DNA from: Oligoflexia bacterium | Lineage (GTDB): Bacteria > Bdellovibrionota > UBA1018 | Length of the DNA stretch: 64,000 nt | Assembly (NCBI GenBank): GCA_023701205.1 | Contig: JAMPXJ010000008.1 | Coordinates: forward strand, 62,001-126,000 | Reading direction: 5' to 3' | Shown: piece after piece, positions 8,200-17,421 of the stretch | Layout: the number at the start of each line of letters is the position of its first letter | Position numbering within the stretch: position 1 is the stretch's first letter | Program-made: the position numbers and the translations under genes | Notes under the pieces: model-generated | Seen by the model: the letters and a program-made list of their open reading frames with translations, nothing else | What the model was told of the DNA's origin: nothing | Databases searched by the model: none

Positions 8200-8970
8200 T
8201 CAGGGTTGCGGTGGCTCCTCTTTTGCGACGAAAACTTCCCGATATGACGTGTAGATCGTGATCTGAAACACGGGGATCATCACGATCAGCGCCAGGCCGA
8301 ACGTGATGACCGCGAGGAGCGAGATCGGCAGCGCCGCCAGCCCATACACCGTCAGCGCGAGCCAGTTCCCCGCGACCCCACGGAAGCTCAGCTTCATCGC
8401 TTCGATCGTGCCCCGCCCATCGATGATGATCAGCGCGGGCGCGTACCAGGTCGCCATCACGAACGGGAAATAGACCAGAAGCGCCGCCAGCAGCGAGCCC
8501 AGCAGCGCCGGAAACAGCAGCAGCAGCTGGGAAGGATCCGCTTCAGAGCCCTTTTGAAACAACCGGAGGAAGTCCGCGAAAGTCATGGGTGACAGCAGCG
8601 CGAAGAAAGCCACGCCGACGAGCAAGGCCAGGATGCCCGCGCCCAGGCCGATCGCCGCCAGCCCGAGGATGCTCCCGAGCCGGTTGCGGAAGGCCTCGAA
8701 AAGGTGTTCGACCCGCACCGCCTCGCCGCGATCCGAAACTGCGCAGGCATGGAAGAAACCCGCCGAAAACAGCGCGTTTAGCCCCGTGGCGAGCAGGCCG
8801 CCAAGCAGCGGGACGCTCGCCGCCATGGCCATCGTGATCAATGTCGCGATCAGCACCATCGCGATCCAGGTGAATGGCGCCCTCTTGAAGATCGTATAGG
8901 CCTGCCCATACCAGGCCCAGCCCCCGGCGGCTTCGATCACCCGGACTTCCAGCTCGCGACTCTTGTTCAT
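8200..8970 (-). CDS. BPSS1780-type multi-pass membrane protein
   Basis: The 256-residue protein has a short cytoplasmic N-terminus (GWAWYGQAYTIFKRAPFTW, followed by the first helix). Hydrophobic stretches lie near residues 34-60, 62-75, 100-130, 148-170 and 195-245. The layout and opening segment match the uncharacterised BPSS1780/DUF2189-like families. No catalytic residues are visible. It starts 1 bp after the stop of the SpoIIE-type phosphatase gene, so it belongs to that operon. Function unknown. Confidence 0.65.
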   Translation of the reverse strand: MNKSRELEVRVIEAAGGWAWYGQAYTIFKRAPFTWIAMVLIATLITMAMAASVPLLGGLLATGLNALFSAGFFHACAVSDRGEAVRVEHLFEAFRNRLGSILGLAAIGLGAGILALLVGVAFFALLSPMTFADFLRLFQKGSEADPSQLLLLFPALLGSLLAALLVYFPFVMATWYAPALIIIDGRGTIEAMKLSFRGVAGNWLALTVYGLAALPISLLAVITFGLALIVMIPVFQITIYTSYREVFVAKEEPPQP

Positions 8971-8971
8971 C

Positions 8972-10105
8972 TCACACCACCCTCATCACGCGCGCCTCGA
9001 CGTCGAAGAGCACGGCCGTACAATCCTGCGCCGGCAGTTCGTCCGGCTCGGTGAAGCGTTCCTTGACCTTGAAAACCAGCTCATTGATGCAATCGACGGC
9101 CTCGCTCGCGCGGTGCCGGTTGAGGACCTCCAGCACGGCGGGCATGCCGCCGAGGCACTCGACGAAGCCGTCGGAAACCAGCGCGAGCCGGCTCTCGGGC
9201 AGGAGGGGCAGCACGCTTTCCTCCCCTTCGGGCAGGCCCGACTTCTGTGTCAGCAGCGGCCCTTGCGAGGAGACCTCGGCGAACTCGCCCTTGGGCGGCG
9301 CGAGGAGCGCGCACGAGTTGCCGAGATTGAGGAACCGCAGCCGGTAATCCTTGCGCGAAACGATCCCGTAAAACAGCGAAAGCCGGTCCTTCTCGCCGAG
9401 CGTGAGCGCGAGCTCCTCGTGGATCTTGCGGACCGTCTCGCGGCAGGAGCGGGTCTCCTCCGCCGAAAGCTTCATCGCGACCTTCATGAGGACCGAGAGC
9501 ACGGCGCTCGACAGCCCGTAGCTCGACGAATCCGAGAGCACGATCGAGAGCTGCTGTCCGTCGCGAGACTCGGCGAGATCGAAATGATCCCCTCCCGAGC
9601 GCATTCCCGCGAGATACCGGCTCGCGATCCGGAAGCCGCGCACCTCGGGGAAGCGCGCGGGAAGCTTGTTGCGCTGGAGCCGCTCGGCGAGCTTGAGATC
9701 CTCCTGCAGCCGGGCGATCACCTCGGTGAAGGAGGTGTTCAGCTTCGTGACCTCCTCCCACATCGTGGCCTGCTGATGCTGGCGGACCCTGCCCAGCACC
9801 TCGAGTGGCCGGAACGGGAAGATGAGCACGTCATCGACCCTGCCTTCGGCCAGCGCCTCGGGCATGCCCTCTTCCTCGCGGACGATGAGGAACAACGCGC
9901 GCCCACGCCGCTCGATCCGCTCGAGCGCGTCACGCAGGCCCGGCATGCCCCCGTCGACGAAGACGACCTGGCCGAGCGGGGCGTTACCGCCCTGTCCCGG
10001 CAGGATTTCAGGCTGAGCGAGCGTCCCCAGGGCCGCTTTCAGGGCCCGGATCCAGCGGGATTCCGCCGCCGTGTCTCCGGCGATCACTGTCAGTTGCAGA
10101 GCCAT
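8972..10105 (-). CDS. SpoIIE/RsbU-type protein phosphatase with N-terminal receiver-like domain
   Basis: The 377-residue protein has a roughly 120-residue N-terminal part with alternating strands like a degenerate receiver (VVFVDGG, LFLIVREEE, DVLIFPFRP), a coiled-coil linker near 125-150 and a PP2C-type SpoIIE domain. All four metal-site aspartates are recognisable: GGDHFDL, LSDSSSYG, VSDGFVE and QDCTAVLFDV. The usual DVSGHG motif is changed to DSSSYG, with Tyr in place of His. It could dephosphorylate a STAS anti-anti-sigma protein, and a STAS-like gene lies at 13600. A GAGGAGG site precedes the ATG. It sits between an outer-membrane protein gene and a membrane protein gene. Confidence 0.8.
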   Translation of the reverse strand: MALQLTVIAGDTAAESRWIRALKAALGTLAQPEILPGQGGNAPLGQVVFVDGGMPGLRDALERIERRGRALFLIVREEEGMPEALAEGRVDDVLIFPFRPLEVLGRVRQHQQATMWEEVTKLNTSFTEVIARLQEDLKLAERLQRNKLPARFPEVRGFRIASRYLAGMRSGGDHFDLAESRDGQQLSIVLSDSSSYGLSSAVLSVLMKVAMKLSAEETRSCRETVRKIHEELALTLGEKDRLSLFYGIVSRKDYRLRFLNLGNSCALLAPPKGEFAEVSSQGPLLTQKSGLPEGEESVLPLLPESRLALVSDGFVECLGGMPAVLEVLNRHRASEAVDCINELVFKVKERFTEPDELPAQDCTAVLFDVEARVMRVV

Positions 10106-10132
10106 TCGTCGCGCCTCCTCGCCTTTTCCTAT

Positions 10133-11236
10133 TCAGAATGCCCGTACCTGGTACTGCATCAGATAACGCAGATCGCGGATATCATGGAGCCGGCTCCCCA
10201 CCTCCTCGCTGTACCAGGAGAAGGAGAACTCGCCGCCCTTGCGCCGGAGCCCGAGGCCCACGGCGGGATAGCCGCTCCCCCAGCCCCCGCGCAGGAAGAA
10301 CTGGTCGCGGAACGAGAACTCCACTCCCACGGCGAGCCGGCCCATGAAAGCCACGCCCGAACGATTGGTGAGATCGCGATCCTGAACGACGATGTTCCAG
10401 TAGCTGCCGCCGCCCATCTTCGGCTGCAGGCTGAAGGACGCGTCGATGGTCATGGGCTCCTCCGGCGGCGTGCCGTTCGCGTTGCGCGCGAGCGACACCA
10501 CGGAGTAGCCGGAGAATCTCGCGCCGAGCACGTTGCGCGCGACGAGGTTCACCTGCGGGAGGTAGCGCACCGGCAGGGTCAGAGCGAAACCCACGTTGTG
10601 CGAGAGCGCCGAGCCCTGCGCCAGCTGCTCGTTGTACCCGAGCGGATCGGCGTCCCGAGCGACGCCGTCGATCGTGCCCAGCGCCTGATTCACCCATTGA
10701 AGGCTGTAGCCCACGCGCACGATCCCCCCGGCGAGGCGCGTGCCGATGGAGACGGCGGGGACGAAGCGGTAAGTGCTGCGATAGCGGACGGTGCCATCGT
10801 CGTTCACCTGGGCCGCCACGTGGGACTGCATGAGGACGCCCGCGGCGAAGTTCGGCGTGGCGAAGCTCGGCAGCAGCGAGGCGCCCACCCCTGCCATGGT
10901 TCCGGGACTCCCCGTAAGCGTCGGAAGATAGCTCTTGAGGCTCGCGACCCGGTAGAAGCCCAGGTTCCGCAGGCTGAACAGCCCGAGGTAGGAGCTGTTG
11001 GCGTAGAGGCTGAAATTGGCGGGCTCGATCTGCGGGGCCCGGAGCTTTCCGATCCCTGCCGGATTGTAGAACAGCGCCGAGGGCCCGTCTTCGGCGAGCG
11101 GAAGGAAGGCGTCCCCCATCGCCGCCGCGCGGGCAGACGTATAACGGGAACCCGGCACCACGTCCTGGCGCGCCTGCGCCGCAGCCGACAGTCCCAGCAG
11201 CAAAAATACGGGCCAACTGACCTTCACGGCTCTCAT
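10133..11236 (-). CDS. Outer-membrane beta-barrel protein, PorV/FadL-like
   Basis: I chose the ATG at 11236, preceded by AAGGGAT, to give 367 residues with a typical signal peptide ending near AAAQARQ. The mature N-terminus contains ARAAAMGDAFLPLAEDGPSALFYNPAG. The pattern of a Met-Gly-Asp/Ala turn followed by an NPAG box is known from PorV/PorQ and FadL-like barrels. Alternating amphipathic strands follow, and the last residue is Phe (QYQVRAF), the usual BAM recognition end. Ligand unknown. It appears to be the first gene of the three-gene minus-strand operon with the phosphatase and the BPSS1780-type protein. Confidence 0.72.
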   Translation of the reverse strand: MRAVKVSWPVFLLLGLSAAAQARQDVVPGSRYTSARAAAMGDAFLPLAEDGPSALFYNPAGIGKLRAPQIEPANFSLYANSSYLGLFSLRNLGFYRVASLKSYLPTLTGSPGTMAGVGASLLPSFATPNFAAGVLMQSHVAAQVNDDGTVRYRSTYRFVPAVSIGTRLAGGIVRVGYSLQWVNQALGTIDGVARDADPLGYNEQLAQGSALSHNVGFALTLPVRYLPQVNLVARNVLGARFSGYSVVSLARNANGTPPEEPMTIDASFSLQPKMGGGSYWNIVVQDRDLTNRSGVAFMGRLAVGVEFSFRDQFFLRGGWGSGYPAVGLGLRRKGGEFSFSWYSEEVGSRLHDIRDLRYLMQYQVRAF

Positions 11237-11332
11237 GAAGATCCCTTCGGCAGAAATCATTGAAAACAATAGAGGAATTCCGAAGTTTTTCGAAAGCTAA
11301 GGTCCGGGCCGAATTCAGCCGAAAGGCCTGGA

Positions 11333-12004
11333 GTGAGGGATACCCGCAAAATCCTCAGCCTGGATGAGCTACCCGAATGGGCGGTCAATGTCTCCGAGAC
11401 GCTTTTGCGCGCGCTCAAGGAGCGGGACCCCTATACCTATGGCCATTGCCGCCGGGTCTCGCGCATCGCGCGCAAGCTGGCCGAGGCGGCGGGCCTCAAC
11501 GATTACGAGCAGCAGGTCGTGGAGTATTCCAGCATGTTCCATGACCTGGGCAAGCTCGGCATTCCGGACCACATCCTGCTCAAGCCGGGAAGGCTGAACG
11601 CGCAGGAAGAAGAGATCATGAAGCTTCATCCGGTGAAGAGCGCCGAGATCGTCGCGCCGCTGGCGCACGTCCCGTTCTTTCGCTCCACCATCCCCGGAAT
11701 CCGCTACCACCATGAACGCGTCGACGGGATGGGCTACCCCGACCGGATCAAAGGGGACAACATCCCGCTCACCGCGAGGATCATCCTCATCGCCGACACT
11801 TACGACGCCATGACCACCACCCGCCCTTATCGCAAGGGCATGGGCTCGGACATCGCGTACAAGGAACTCCGGCTTTTCTCCGGCCGGCAGTTCGACGCGC
11901 ATCTCGTCGAGATCTTCGTCAAAGCGCACCCGCATTGGGGCGAGCTCGAAAAGGACATCGCCGCGGAAGTCGCCGCCGCGATGGACACCCGCAAGATCGC
12001 CTGA
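11333..12004 (+). CDS. HD-GYP domain protein, probable cyclic-di-GMP phosphodiesterase
   Basis: The 223-residue stand-alone HD-GYP domain starts at GTG. It has HD at residues 70-71 in FHDLGKLGIPD, then HHERVDGMGYPD with the GYP at 134-136, and IADTYDAMTTTRPYRK. All metal-ligand motifs of active HD-GYP enzymes are present, so c-di-GMP hydrolysis to pGpG or GMP is likely. There is no receiver or transmembrane segment, so control must come from elsewhere, perhaps the OmpR regulator or kinase downstream. It is convergent with the HDOD gene with a 9-bp gap. Confidence 0.88.
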   Translation: MRDTRKILSLDELPEWAVNVSETLLRALKERDPYTYGHCRRVSRIARKLAEAAGLNDYEQQVVEYSSMFHDLGKLGIPDHILLKPGRLNAQEEEIMKLHPVKSAEIVAPLAHVPFFRSTIPGIRYHHERVDGMGYPDRIKGDNIPLTARIILIADTYDAMTTTRPYRKGMGSDIAYKELRLFSGRQFDAHLVEIFVKAHPHWGELEKDIAAEVAAAMDTRKIA

Positions 12005-12013
12005 GCGCCTCGT

Positions 12014-13384
12014 TCAAACGACCCGCGAAACGGCCTTCAGCAACGAGGGCACGTCCACGGGGAAGTCGGCAAGCTCGACGCCTTTCCACAGAGGCAGGAT
12101 CGGGTCATCCGCTTTCTCGGCTTTCTTGAAGTTGTTCGCGATATTCGTCGAGAGACAGATCAGCGAAGCCAGCTGTCCGAGCCCGTCCATCCCGCCTTTG
12201 ATCAGATAGGGATTGTGGTGATAGAGAATGGCCTTCTGAACGGGCTGGAAGGCGTGGAAATACTCGCAGCAAAGGCCTCCGAGCAGCGAATGACTCACTC
12301 CGAAGCGCTGCCGCTCGGCGAAATGCCGGATCTGCCGCGGCAGCTCCTTCTTACCCGAATCCTCGATGAACTGCGAATAGGCCGGATTGATGATCGCGTG
12401 GATGATCTTACCGATATCGTGGATCAGGCATGCGGAGAAGACATACTTCTTGAAGCCGAAATCCGGGATCGAGCTCGAGATCTCGGCCGCGATCTGGGCG
12501 GTGCGAAGCCCGTGCAGGTAGACGGCGTCGATGGTCGCGAGCGTCTTCTTCTTGTCCTGGGCCATTTCCGAAGCCAGGAGCGCGAGGATGTCGAAGATGA
12601 GGCCGGCCGCATAAGCCGTGTCCGAGTAGCCGTCCTTGCGTCCCGAGAGCAACTCCTCGGTACGCAGCGCGTACTTGAGAACCTCCGCCGGGTTGACCTT
12701 GAGCTTGCCTTCTTTCGTCCACTCCGGATGCCCCCCTTTCACCATCCGCAGCAGCTGCAGGGCGATCATGGTATTGCGGGTGTTCTGCATCCCGAGGAGA
12801 ACGATCGCGCCCTCGAGCCGCTCCACGCTCTCGCGCTTGCCGAGCGATTCCACGATCCGGAAGAGAATCGCCTCGTAATACTGGTTAGCCCGGAGGATCT
12901 GCGCGACGCGCTCGGCTTTGACGTCGATATTCGAGAAGGCTTCGATGATGTGCCGGCTGGTGTAAGGAAGGTTGATCCGCGGGACGACCTTCTCGAAAAA
13001 ATCACTGAAAGCCGGGCAGTCCTTGGGCTGGACGATATTGGGAATCGAGAAGACCCGGTCCTCGACCTTGCGGTTATCATCTGCCGCGGCGGAACGCGAG
13101 CCGAGCCCGGCGGGACGGGCACCACCGAGTCCGGTGGGGCCGGGAGCCTTTGCCGGGAACGGCGCTCTAGCGGCCATCCCGGTCGGGACTTTCCCTGCCG
13201 CTGCGGGTGGGGCTTTCGCGGCGCCGGCAGGCGGAGCCTTCTGAGCACCGGCAGGCGGAGCTTTGGGGGCGGGCGCCACCGGTTTCTGACCCTGAGGCGG
13301 AGCGATCGCTGCGCCAGTACCAGCCCCGATCGGGGCGGCCGGGCCCGCTGGCGCTTTTTTCGGCGGAGGCTTGTTGAGGGCCAT
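12014..13384 (-). CDS. HDOD domain protein with Pro/Ala-rich N-terminal tail
   Basis: The 456-residue protein has about 100 residues of low-complexity Pro/Ala/Gly/Lys with repeated APPAG units. A HDOD domain follows (FFEKVVPRINLPYTS near 130, IVLLGMQNTRNTMIALQL near 195, CLIHDIGKIIHAIIN near 320). HDOD proteins are usually non-enzymatic HD-superfamily signalling proteins, though an HD pair and a following DIGK are kept here. The disordered tail is likely a flexible tether or interaction region. It lies in a block with HD-GYP, STAS-like and response-regulator genes, which supports a role in second-messenger or motility signalling. Its target is unknown. Confidence 0.82.
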   Translation of the reverse strand: MALNKPPPKKAPAGPAAPIGAGTGAAIAPPQGQKPVAPAPKAPPAGAQKAPPAGAAKAPPAAAGKVPTGMAARAPFPAKAPGPTGLGGARPAGLGSRSAAADDNRKVEDRVFSIPNIVQPKDCPAFSDFFEKVVPRINLPYTSRHIIEAFSNIDVKAERVAQILRANQYYEAILFRIVESLGKRESVERLEGAIVLLGMQNTRNTMIALQLLRMVKGGHPEWTKEGKLKVNPAEVLKYALRTEELLSGRKDGYSDTAYAAGLIFDILALLASEMAQDKKKTLATIDAVYLHGLRTAQIAAEISSSIPDFGFKKYVFSACLIHDIGKIIHAIINPAYSQFIEDSGKKELPRQIRHFAERQRFGVSHSLLGGLCCEYFHAFQPVQKAILYHHNPYLIKGGMDGLGQLASLICLSTNIANNFKKAEKADDPILPLWKGVELADFPVDVPSLLKAVSRVV

Positions 13385-13599
13385 TATTTCCAGCTTAAAG
13401 AGACTTGATACTTAAAACAAGCAAATGCCTGAGATCACCGAAGGAAGCCGGCCGGAGGAATTCCGCCGGAAATGGCCTCCGCCGCCCGTTCGTCCGCGAC
13501 GGATTTTTGACTGGCGTGAGTCGCCGGCGCCCTACTTTTCGCTTCCGGACGCTCCGGCGCCAGTGTTAGACTTTTTTTACAAAGTTAGGAGCGGAGGAC

Positions 13600-14205
13600 G
13601 TGAAACTCAAGCTGGAGGTCCAGGATAACGTGATGATTCTCGCCGTGAGCGAGTCGGTCACGGCTGACCAGATCGCGATCCTCAGAGCCGGACTGGGCAA
13701 GCTCATCCAGGCCGGGAAAAAGACGCTGCTGCTGGATCTTTCGGATCCGAATCTCGCCGTGGCTCCCGCCGAGGTGAAGGAGATCGCCGCTTTGCGCGAC
13801 TGGGCCTCGGAGCTGGGCGCGCAGCTCATGATCGCGAGCCCCATGACCGGCCTGGGCGACGCCCTCACCCGACCGGAGACCTTGAAGCTTCTGACCTCGC
13901 CTCTGGGCCGCCTTCTCATGCTCGAAGGCCGGCTTCGCTCCCAGCTGAAGGCGCTGGAACAGCACAAGATCGATCTCGAGAAGAAGCTGGCCTCGGTGAA
14001 TTCCGGGCCGAACTCGGTCAACCTGCTCAAGAAGGAGAACAGCGATCTCAAGGCGAGGATCGTGGATCTCGAAAAGCAGATCAAGTTTCGTCTCGACCAC
14101 CGCACTCGTCCTTACGAGACGCCGGGAATGGGCGCCAAGAACGACCTGGCCCATCGGATCCTGGTTTCGGTGCTCGAGCAGGAAGGGATTCTCCCGGTGA
14201 CCTGA
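13600..14205 (+). CDS. STAS-like domain plus coiled coil, possible degenerate anti-anti-sigma protein
   Basis: The 201-residue protein starts at GTG after a GGAGG site 5 bp upstream. Residues 1-85 look like a STAS domain (MKLKLEVQDNVMILAVSE, then a KKTLLLDLSDPN strand-turn and a GAQLMIAS strand). Residues 100-160 form a coiled coil (RSQLKALEQHKIDLEKK, then LKKENSDLKARIVDLEKQIK). The Ser/Thr that is phosphorylated in SpoIIAA/RsbV, normally in a DSSG-like loop, is not seen after LDLSDPN, so ordinary partner switching may be lost. Its stop overlaps the next ATG (TGATG). Identification as STAS is by pattern and should be checked with a profile. Confidence 0.6.
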   Translation: MKLKLEVQDNVMILAVSESVTADQIAILRAGLGKLIQAGKKTLLLDLSDPNLAVAPAEVKEIAALRDWASELGAQLMIASPMTGLGDALTRPETLKLLTSPLGRLLMLEGRLRSQLKALEQHKIDLEKKLASVNSGPNSVNLLKKENSDLKARIVDLEKQIKFRLDHRTRPYETPGMGAKNDLAHRILVSVLEQEGILPVT

Positions 14206-14615
14206 TGAGCGAGAAGAAACCTCCGAAAACCGCCTCAAACACGCCCGCGACGCCCGCCCCCGCGGCAGCGTCAGCCACCCCGACCAGCTTCCCCACCCCT
14301 GAGGCCGAAGTCAATCACCGCATCAAGGAGCTGCAGGCCCAGGTCGTCACTCTCCAGAAGGAAATCCGGATGACGCAGGGACGTTTCGCCAACCGCAGCC
14401 CGGAAATCCAGAAGGCGCTCGAAAAGGAGAACCAGGACCTGCGCCTGCGGCTTTCGGCGCTCGAGAAGGCGCTGCTCGCGATCCATCTGGACGCGCACCT
14501 GCCACGCCGCCTCGAGGAAGAGAAGACCCAATACGAAGCCCTGCGCCTCGCGATCGTGGAGTACTGCAAGAAAACCAACATAGACCCGGAGATATGGAAA
14601 AACCTCGTATCCTGA
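14205..14615 (+). CDS. Coiled-coil protein of unknown function
   Basis: The 136-residue protein has a Pro/Ala/Thr-rich disordered N-terminus of about 35 residues. A charged heptad-rich helix follows (residues 38-90, with IKELQAQVVTLQKEIRM and IQKALEKENQDLRLRLSALEKAL), then a short helical C-terminus. It is translationally coupled to the STAS-like gene (TGATG) and overlaps the response-regulator gene by 22 bp. The two coiled-coil proteins encoded side by side may form a hetero-oligomer; that is inference. Confidence 0.6.
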   Translation: MSEKKPPKTASNTPATPAPAAASATPTSFPTPEAEVNHRIKELQAQVVTLQKEIRMTQGRFANRSPEIQKALEKENQDLRLRLSALEKALLAIHLDAHLPRRLEEEKTQYEALRLAIVEYCKKTNIDPEIWKNLVS

Positions 14616-15271
14616 TCATCGAAGACAACGCCGATACCCGCCGCTTCCTCGAAGCGATGCTGGGCAAGCAGTTCGAGATCCTGACCGCCGAGAACGCGGT
14701 CATCGGGATCGATTTCGCGCGCAACAAGTCACCCGACCTCATCCTGCTGGACATCATGCTGCCGATCCTCAGCGGCTACGATGCCTGCAGCCTGCTCAAG
14801 AAGGACGAGCGCACCAAGGGCATCCCGGTGATCTTCCTTTCGGCCAAGAACAGCGTGCCGGACATCACCCAGGGCCTCACCACGGGCGCGGACGATTACA
14901 TTCCCAAGCCCTTCGACTACAAGGAGCTGCTCGCGCGCATCCAGGCGCGCCTGCGCAAGAGCGCCGACACGACCGCGCAGGCCGTGCAGATCGGCGACCT
15001 GAAGATCGATCCGGCCAACCGCGAGGTGAGCTTCGGCGGCAAGAAAGCCCACCTCACGCTCACTGAGTTCGATATCCTGCGCTGCCTGGCGCTCAAGGCC
15101 GGCACCGTGGTCTCCCGCGAGGACATCCTCAAGGACGTGTGGCGCGACCAGTCTCTCAAGACGAACGATCGCACGATCGACGTGCACATCCGCGCCCTGC
15201 GCCGGAAGATCCCGCCGCTCACCAAGCACATCATCTCGATTTACGGCGTAGGCTACAAGTACGAGAAGTAA
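14594..15271 (+). CDS. OmpR/PhoB-family response regulator
   Basis: The 225-residue protein has a receiver domain (acidic pocket IIEDN at 9-12, phospho-acceptor Asp53 in LLDIMLP, conserved Ser in FLSAKN, Lys in YIPKPFD) and a winged-helix DNA-binding domain (LTLTEFDILRCL, RTIDVHIRALRRKI, GVGYKYEK). It is a phosphorylation-controlled transcription factor. No histidine kinase is encoded beside it, so it is an orphan or is served by a kinase elsewhere. It overlaps the preceding coiled-coil gene and is convergent with the Ser/Thr kinase gene, the stops being 2 bp apart. Confidence 0.9.
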   Translation: MEKPRILIIEDNADTRRFLEAMLGKQFEILTAENAVIGIDFARNKSPDLILLDIMLPILSGYDACSLLKKDERTKGIPVIFLSAKNSVPDITQGLTTGADDYIPKPFDYKELLARIQARLRKSADTTAQAVQIGDLKIDPANREVSFGGKKAHLTLTEFDILRCLALKAGTVVSREDILKDVWRDQSLKTNDRTIDVHIRALRRKIPPLTKHIISIYGVGYKYEK

Positions 15272-15273
15272 GC

Positions 15274-17421
15274 TCAGTTCCTGATCTCGAGGCGGACATC
15301 CATCTCGACGACCTTGCCGTCCTGGATGTTCACAAGGAGGGTCTTCTCCATGCCGAGAACCTCGTTGGTGAGCTTGACGGTGTAGCTGCCTACCGGAAGC
15401 TTCTCGTTCTGGATCGGGGTCCGGCGCACCCAGGGATGCCCGTCGAGCATCAGCGAGGCGTCCGCGCTGGGCGTGGAGCGCAAGGTGAGGAAGCCGAACT
15501 CGACCAGCTCCATCGCGAGCTCCATCCGGACCTCGCGCTGACCCGCGTATTTTGACTCCTCGAGCACGAACTCGCGGCGGATCGCCTTGTAACCGCCGCG
15601 CTCGGCCGTGAGCTCCAGAGGCGTATCCAGCGGAACCTGCAGCACCGGAAAATCCGGGTCGAGCCGCTTGCCGTTGATCAGGATGGCGGGCCGTCCCGGC
15701 GGAGAGATCTCGAGGCGCAGCAGGACAGTCTTCTCGCCATTCGCGGCCTGGACCGATTGCACGGCCTGCTCCTGCCGGACCGAGGGGAAATTCGCCGAAG
15801 GCTCCGGGCGCGCGTCGTTCGCGATCGCCCGCCCGGTCAGGCGCACCTCGATGGATTTGCGCTCGCCTTTCTTGACCACGAGCTCCTGCTCGAAGCTGCC
15901 GTGGGCTCCGACCACCGAGAGGCGGAAGGGCCGATCCGATGGGAGACTGGAAAGCGACAGCGGCAGGGACCAGCCCACCACCTTTCCGTCGACCGAGACC
16001 GTCACGTTGCTTTCGTTTCCTTCGAGCGTCAGAGCTGATTCGGAGCCGCCCAGCAACCCGGCGACCTCCGCCGGCAACGGGATACCCAGCTCGGGCGCGA
16101 AGAAAATCGCTCCCAGCAGCGTCGCGAACGCGATCGCCGCGGCCTGCAGCAGTCCGCCGGCCCGGCCCTTCGCGCCCCGCTGCTGCGGCGGGGATGCGCC
16201 GACGCCCGAGCCGCGGGAGCTCGGCGCGGAGGCTCGGCGCGGAGCCGTGGCGCTCGGCGGAAGCGCCTCGACCTCCAGGCGAAGGGGCTTCTTCCCGTGT
16301 TCCGGAGCGATCACGATGTCCTCGGAACGGCGCACGGCACCGACGACCGTGGTTTCCTCCAAGCGCTCGGCGGGAGCCTCGCTCTCCCCGCCCCGCTGGG
16401 GCGCGAGCTCGATTTCCATCGAGCTCACCAGCAGCCTTTCGACCTCCTCGTTGAGGCGCTGCACGCGCTTGCGGTCCTCGACGATGTGCTCCTTGAACAG
16501 GTCCTTCGCGTAATAGCCGAGGTCCGAGGGGTTGAACTCCGGCATGTAGCTGTACAGGAACTTGTGAAGCGCGCGCTGGAACTCCTCGGCGCTCTGATAG
16601 CGCTTCTCGCGCTGCTTGGCCAGCGAGCGCAGCACGATGTAATCGAGCTCTTTGGGTACGCGCGGATTGAGTGTCGAAGGCGGCTTGACGTGCGACTGGC
16701 AGCTCTCGATGAGCTTGAGCACCGCAAGGTCGCTTTCGCCCGAAAAAAGCTTCTTCCCCGTGAGCGTCTCCCAAAGCACGGTCCCGAGCGAGAAGAGGTC
16801 CGAGCGCCCGTCGAGCTGGTCTCCGCTGATCTGCTCGGGCGAAAGGTAGCTCGGCTTGCCCTTGATCACGCCAGCGCGGGTGCTCTCGACGTTCGTCGTC
16901 GCCTTGGCGATCCCGAAGTCGATGACCTTCACGGTTCCCTCGAAGGAGATCAGGATGTTCTGGGGGCTGATGTCGCGGTGGACGATCGAGAGCGGCTCGC
17001 CGGAGATCTTATCGCGGAAGCTATGTGCGTAATGCAGCCCGCAGGCGGCCTGCTCGGCGATGTGGGCCGCAAGCTCTATCGGGAAGGGCTGCCGCAGCTC
17101 CGCGAAGCGCGAGATGAACTGCCGCAGGTTCTTGCCGTCCACCATCTCCATCGCGATGTAGGGCTGGTTGTTCTCATCCCCGAAATCATAGAGCTGCACG
17201 ATATTGGGGTGGCTGAACCCCATCGTGACCTTGATCTCGGAACGGAACATCTGGAGGAACTCGTTGTTCTGCCCGTAGCCCGCCTGAATGCGCTTGATGA
17301 CGAGCAGCCGCCCCGCGCCGTCCTTCGCGGCGAGACGCGCGCGATAAATCTCCGCCATCCCGCCTTGCGCGATCTGGTCGAGCAGGAAATAGCGGCCGAA
17401 TTTTTTGAGGACCTCCGCCAT
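15274..17421 (-). CDS. Membrane Ser/Thr protein kinase with C-terminal PEGA-like domains
   Basis: The 715-residue protein starts at ATG 17421 behind AAGGGGAG. The kinase domain spans about 10-285: glycine loop IAQGGMAEIY, Lys43, HRD with Asp150, DFG 168-170, and SPEQ where APE is usual. A linker rich in Ser/Pro/Ala follows, then one transmembrane helix near 422-443 and a periplasmic part with two or three PEGA-like repeats (around VDGKVVGWSLPLSLSSLPSD, INGKRLDPDFPVLQVPL and LDGHPWVRRTPIQNEKL). PEGA domains are thought to bind cell-envelope surfaces, so it may sense the envelope. It is divergent from the pseudopilin operon across a 420-bp gap, and shared control is possible. Confidence 0.88.
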   Translation of the reverse strand: MAEVLKKFGRYFLLDQIAQGGMAEIYRARLAAKDGAGRLLVIKRIQAGYGQNNEFLQMFRSEIKVTMGFSHPNIVQLYDFGDENNQPYIAMEMVDGKNLRQFISRFAELRQPFPIELAAHIAEQAACGLHYAHSFRDKISGEPLSIVHRDISPQNILISFEGTVKVIDFGIAKATTNVESTRAGVIKGKPSYLSPEQISGDQLDGRSDLFSLGTVLWETLTGKKLFSGESDLAVLKLIESCQSHVKPPSTLNPRVPKELDYIVLRSLAKQREKRYQSAEEFQRALHKFLYSYMPEFNPSDLGYYAKDLFKEHIVEDRKRVQRLNEEVERLLVSSMEIELAPQRGGESEAPAERLEETTVVGAVRRSEDIVIAPEHGKKPLRLEVEALPPSATAPRRASAPSSRGSGVGASPPQQRGAKGRAGGLLQAAAIAFATLLGAIFFAPELGIPLPAEVAGLLGGSESALTLEGNESNVTVSVDGKVVGWSLPLSLSSLPSDRPFRLSVVGAHGSFEQELVVKKGERKSIEVRLTGRAIANDARPEPSANFPSVRQEQAVQSVQAANGEKTVLLRLEISPPGRPAILINGKRLDPDFPVLQVPLDTPLELTAERGGYKAIRREFVLEESKYAGQREVRMELAMELVEFGFLTLRSTPSADASLMLDGHPWVRRTPIQNEKLPVGSYTVKLTNEVLGMEKTLLVNIQDGKVVEMDVRLEIRN

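Noticed and set aside
8963..11263. A 766-codon plus-strand frame opposite the outer-membrane protein and phosphatase genes
   Set aside because: It is the antisense shadow of two well-supported genes in GC-rich DNA. It is Arg/Glu/His-rich with no motif or signal peptide.
13425..13628. A 67-codon plus-strand frame before the STAS-like gene
   Set aside because: Pro/Arg-rich and overlapping the better-supported GTG start at 13600 with its GGAGG site. Not excluded as a tiny peptide, but nothing supports it.
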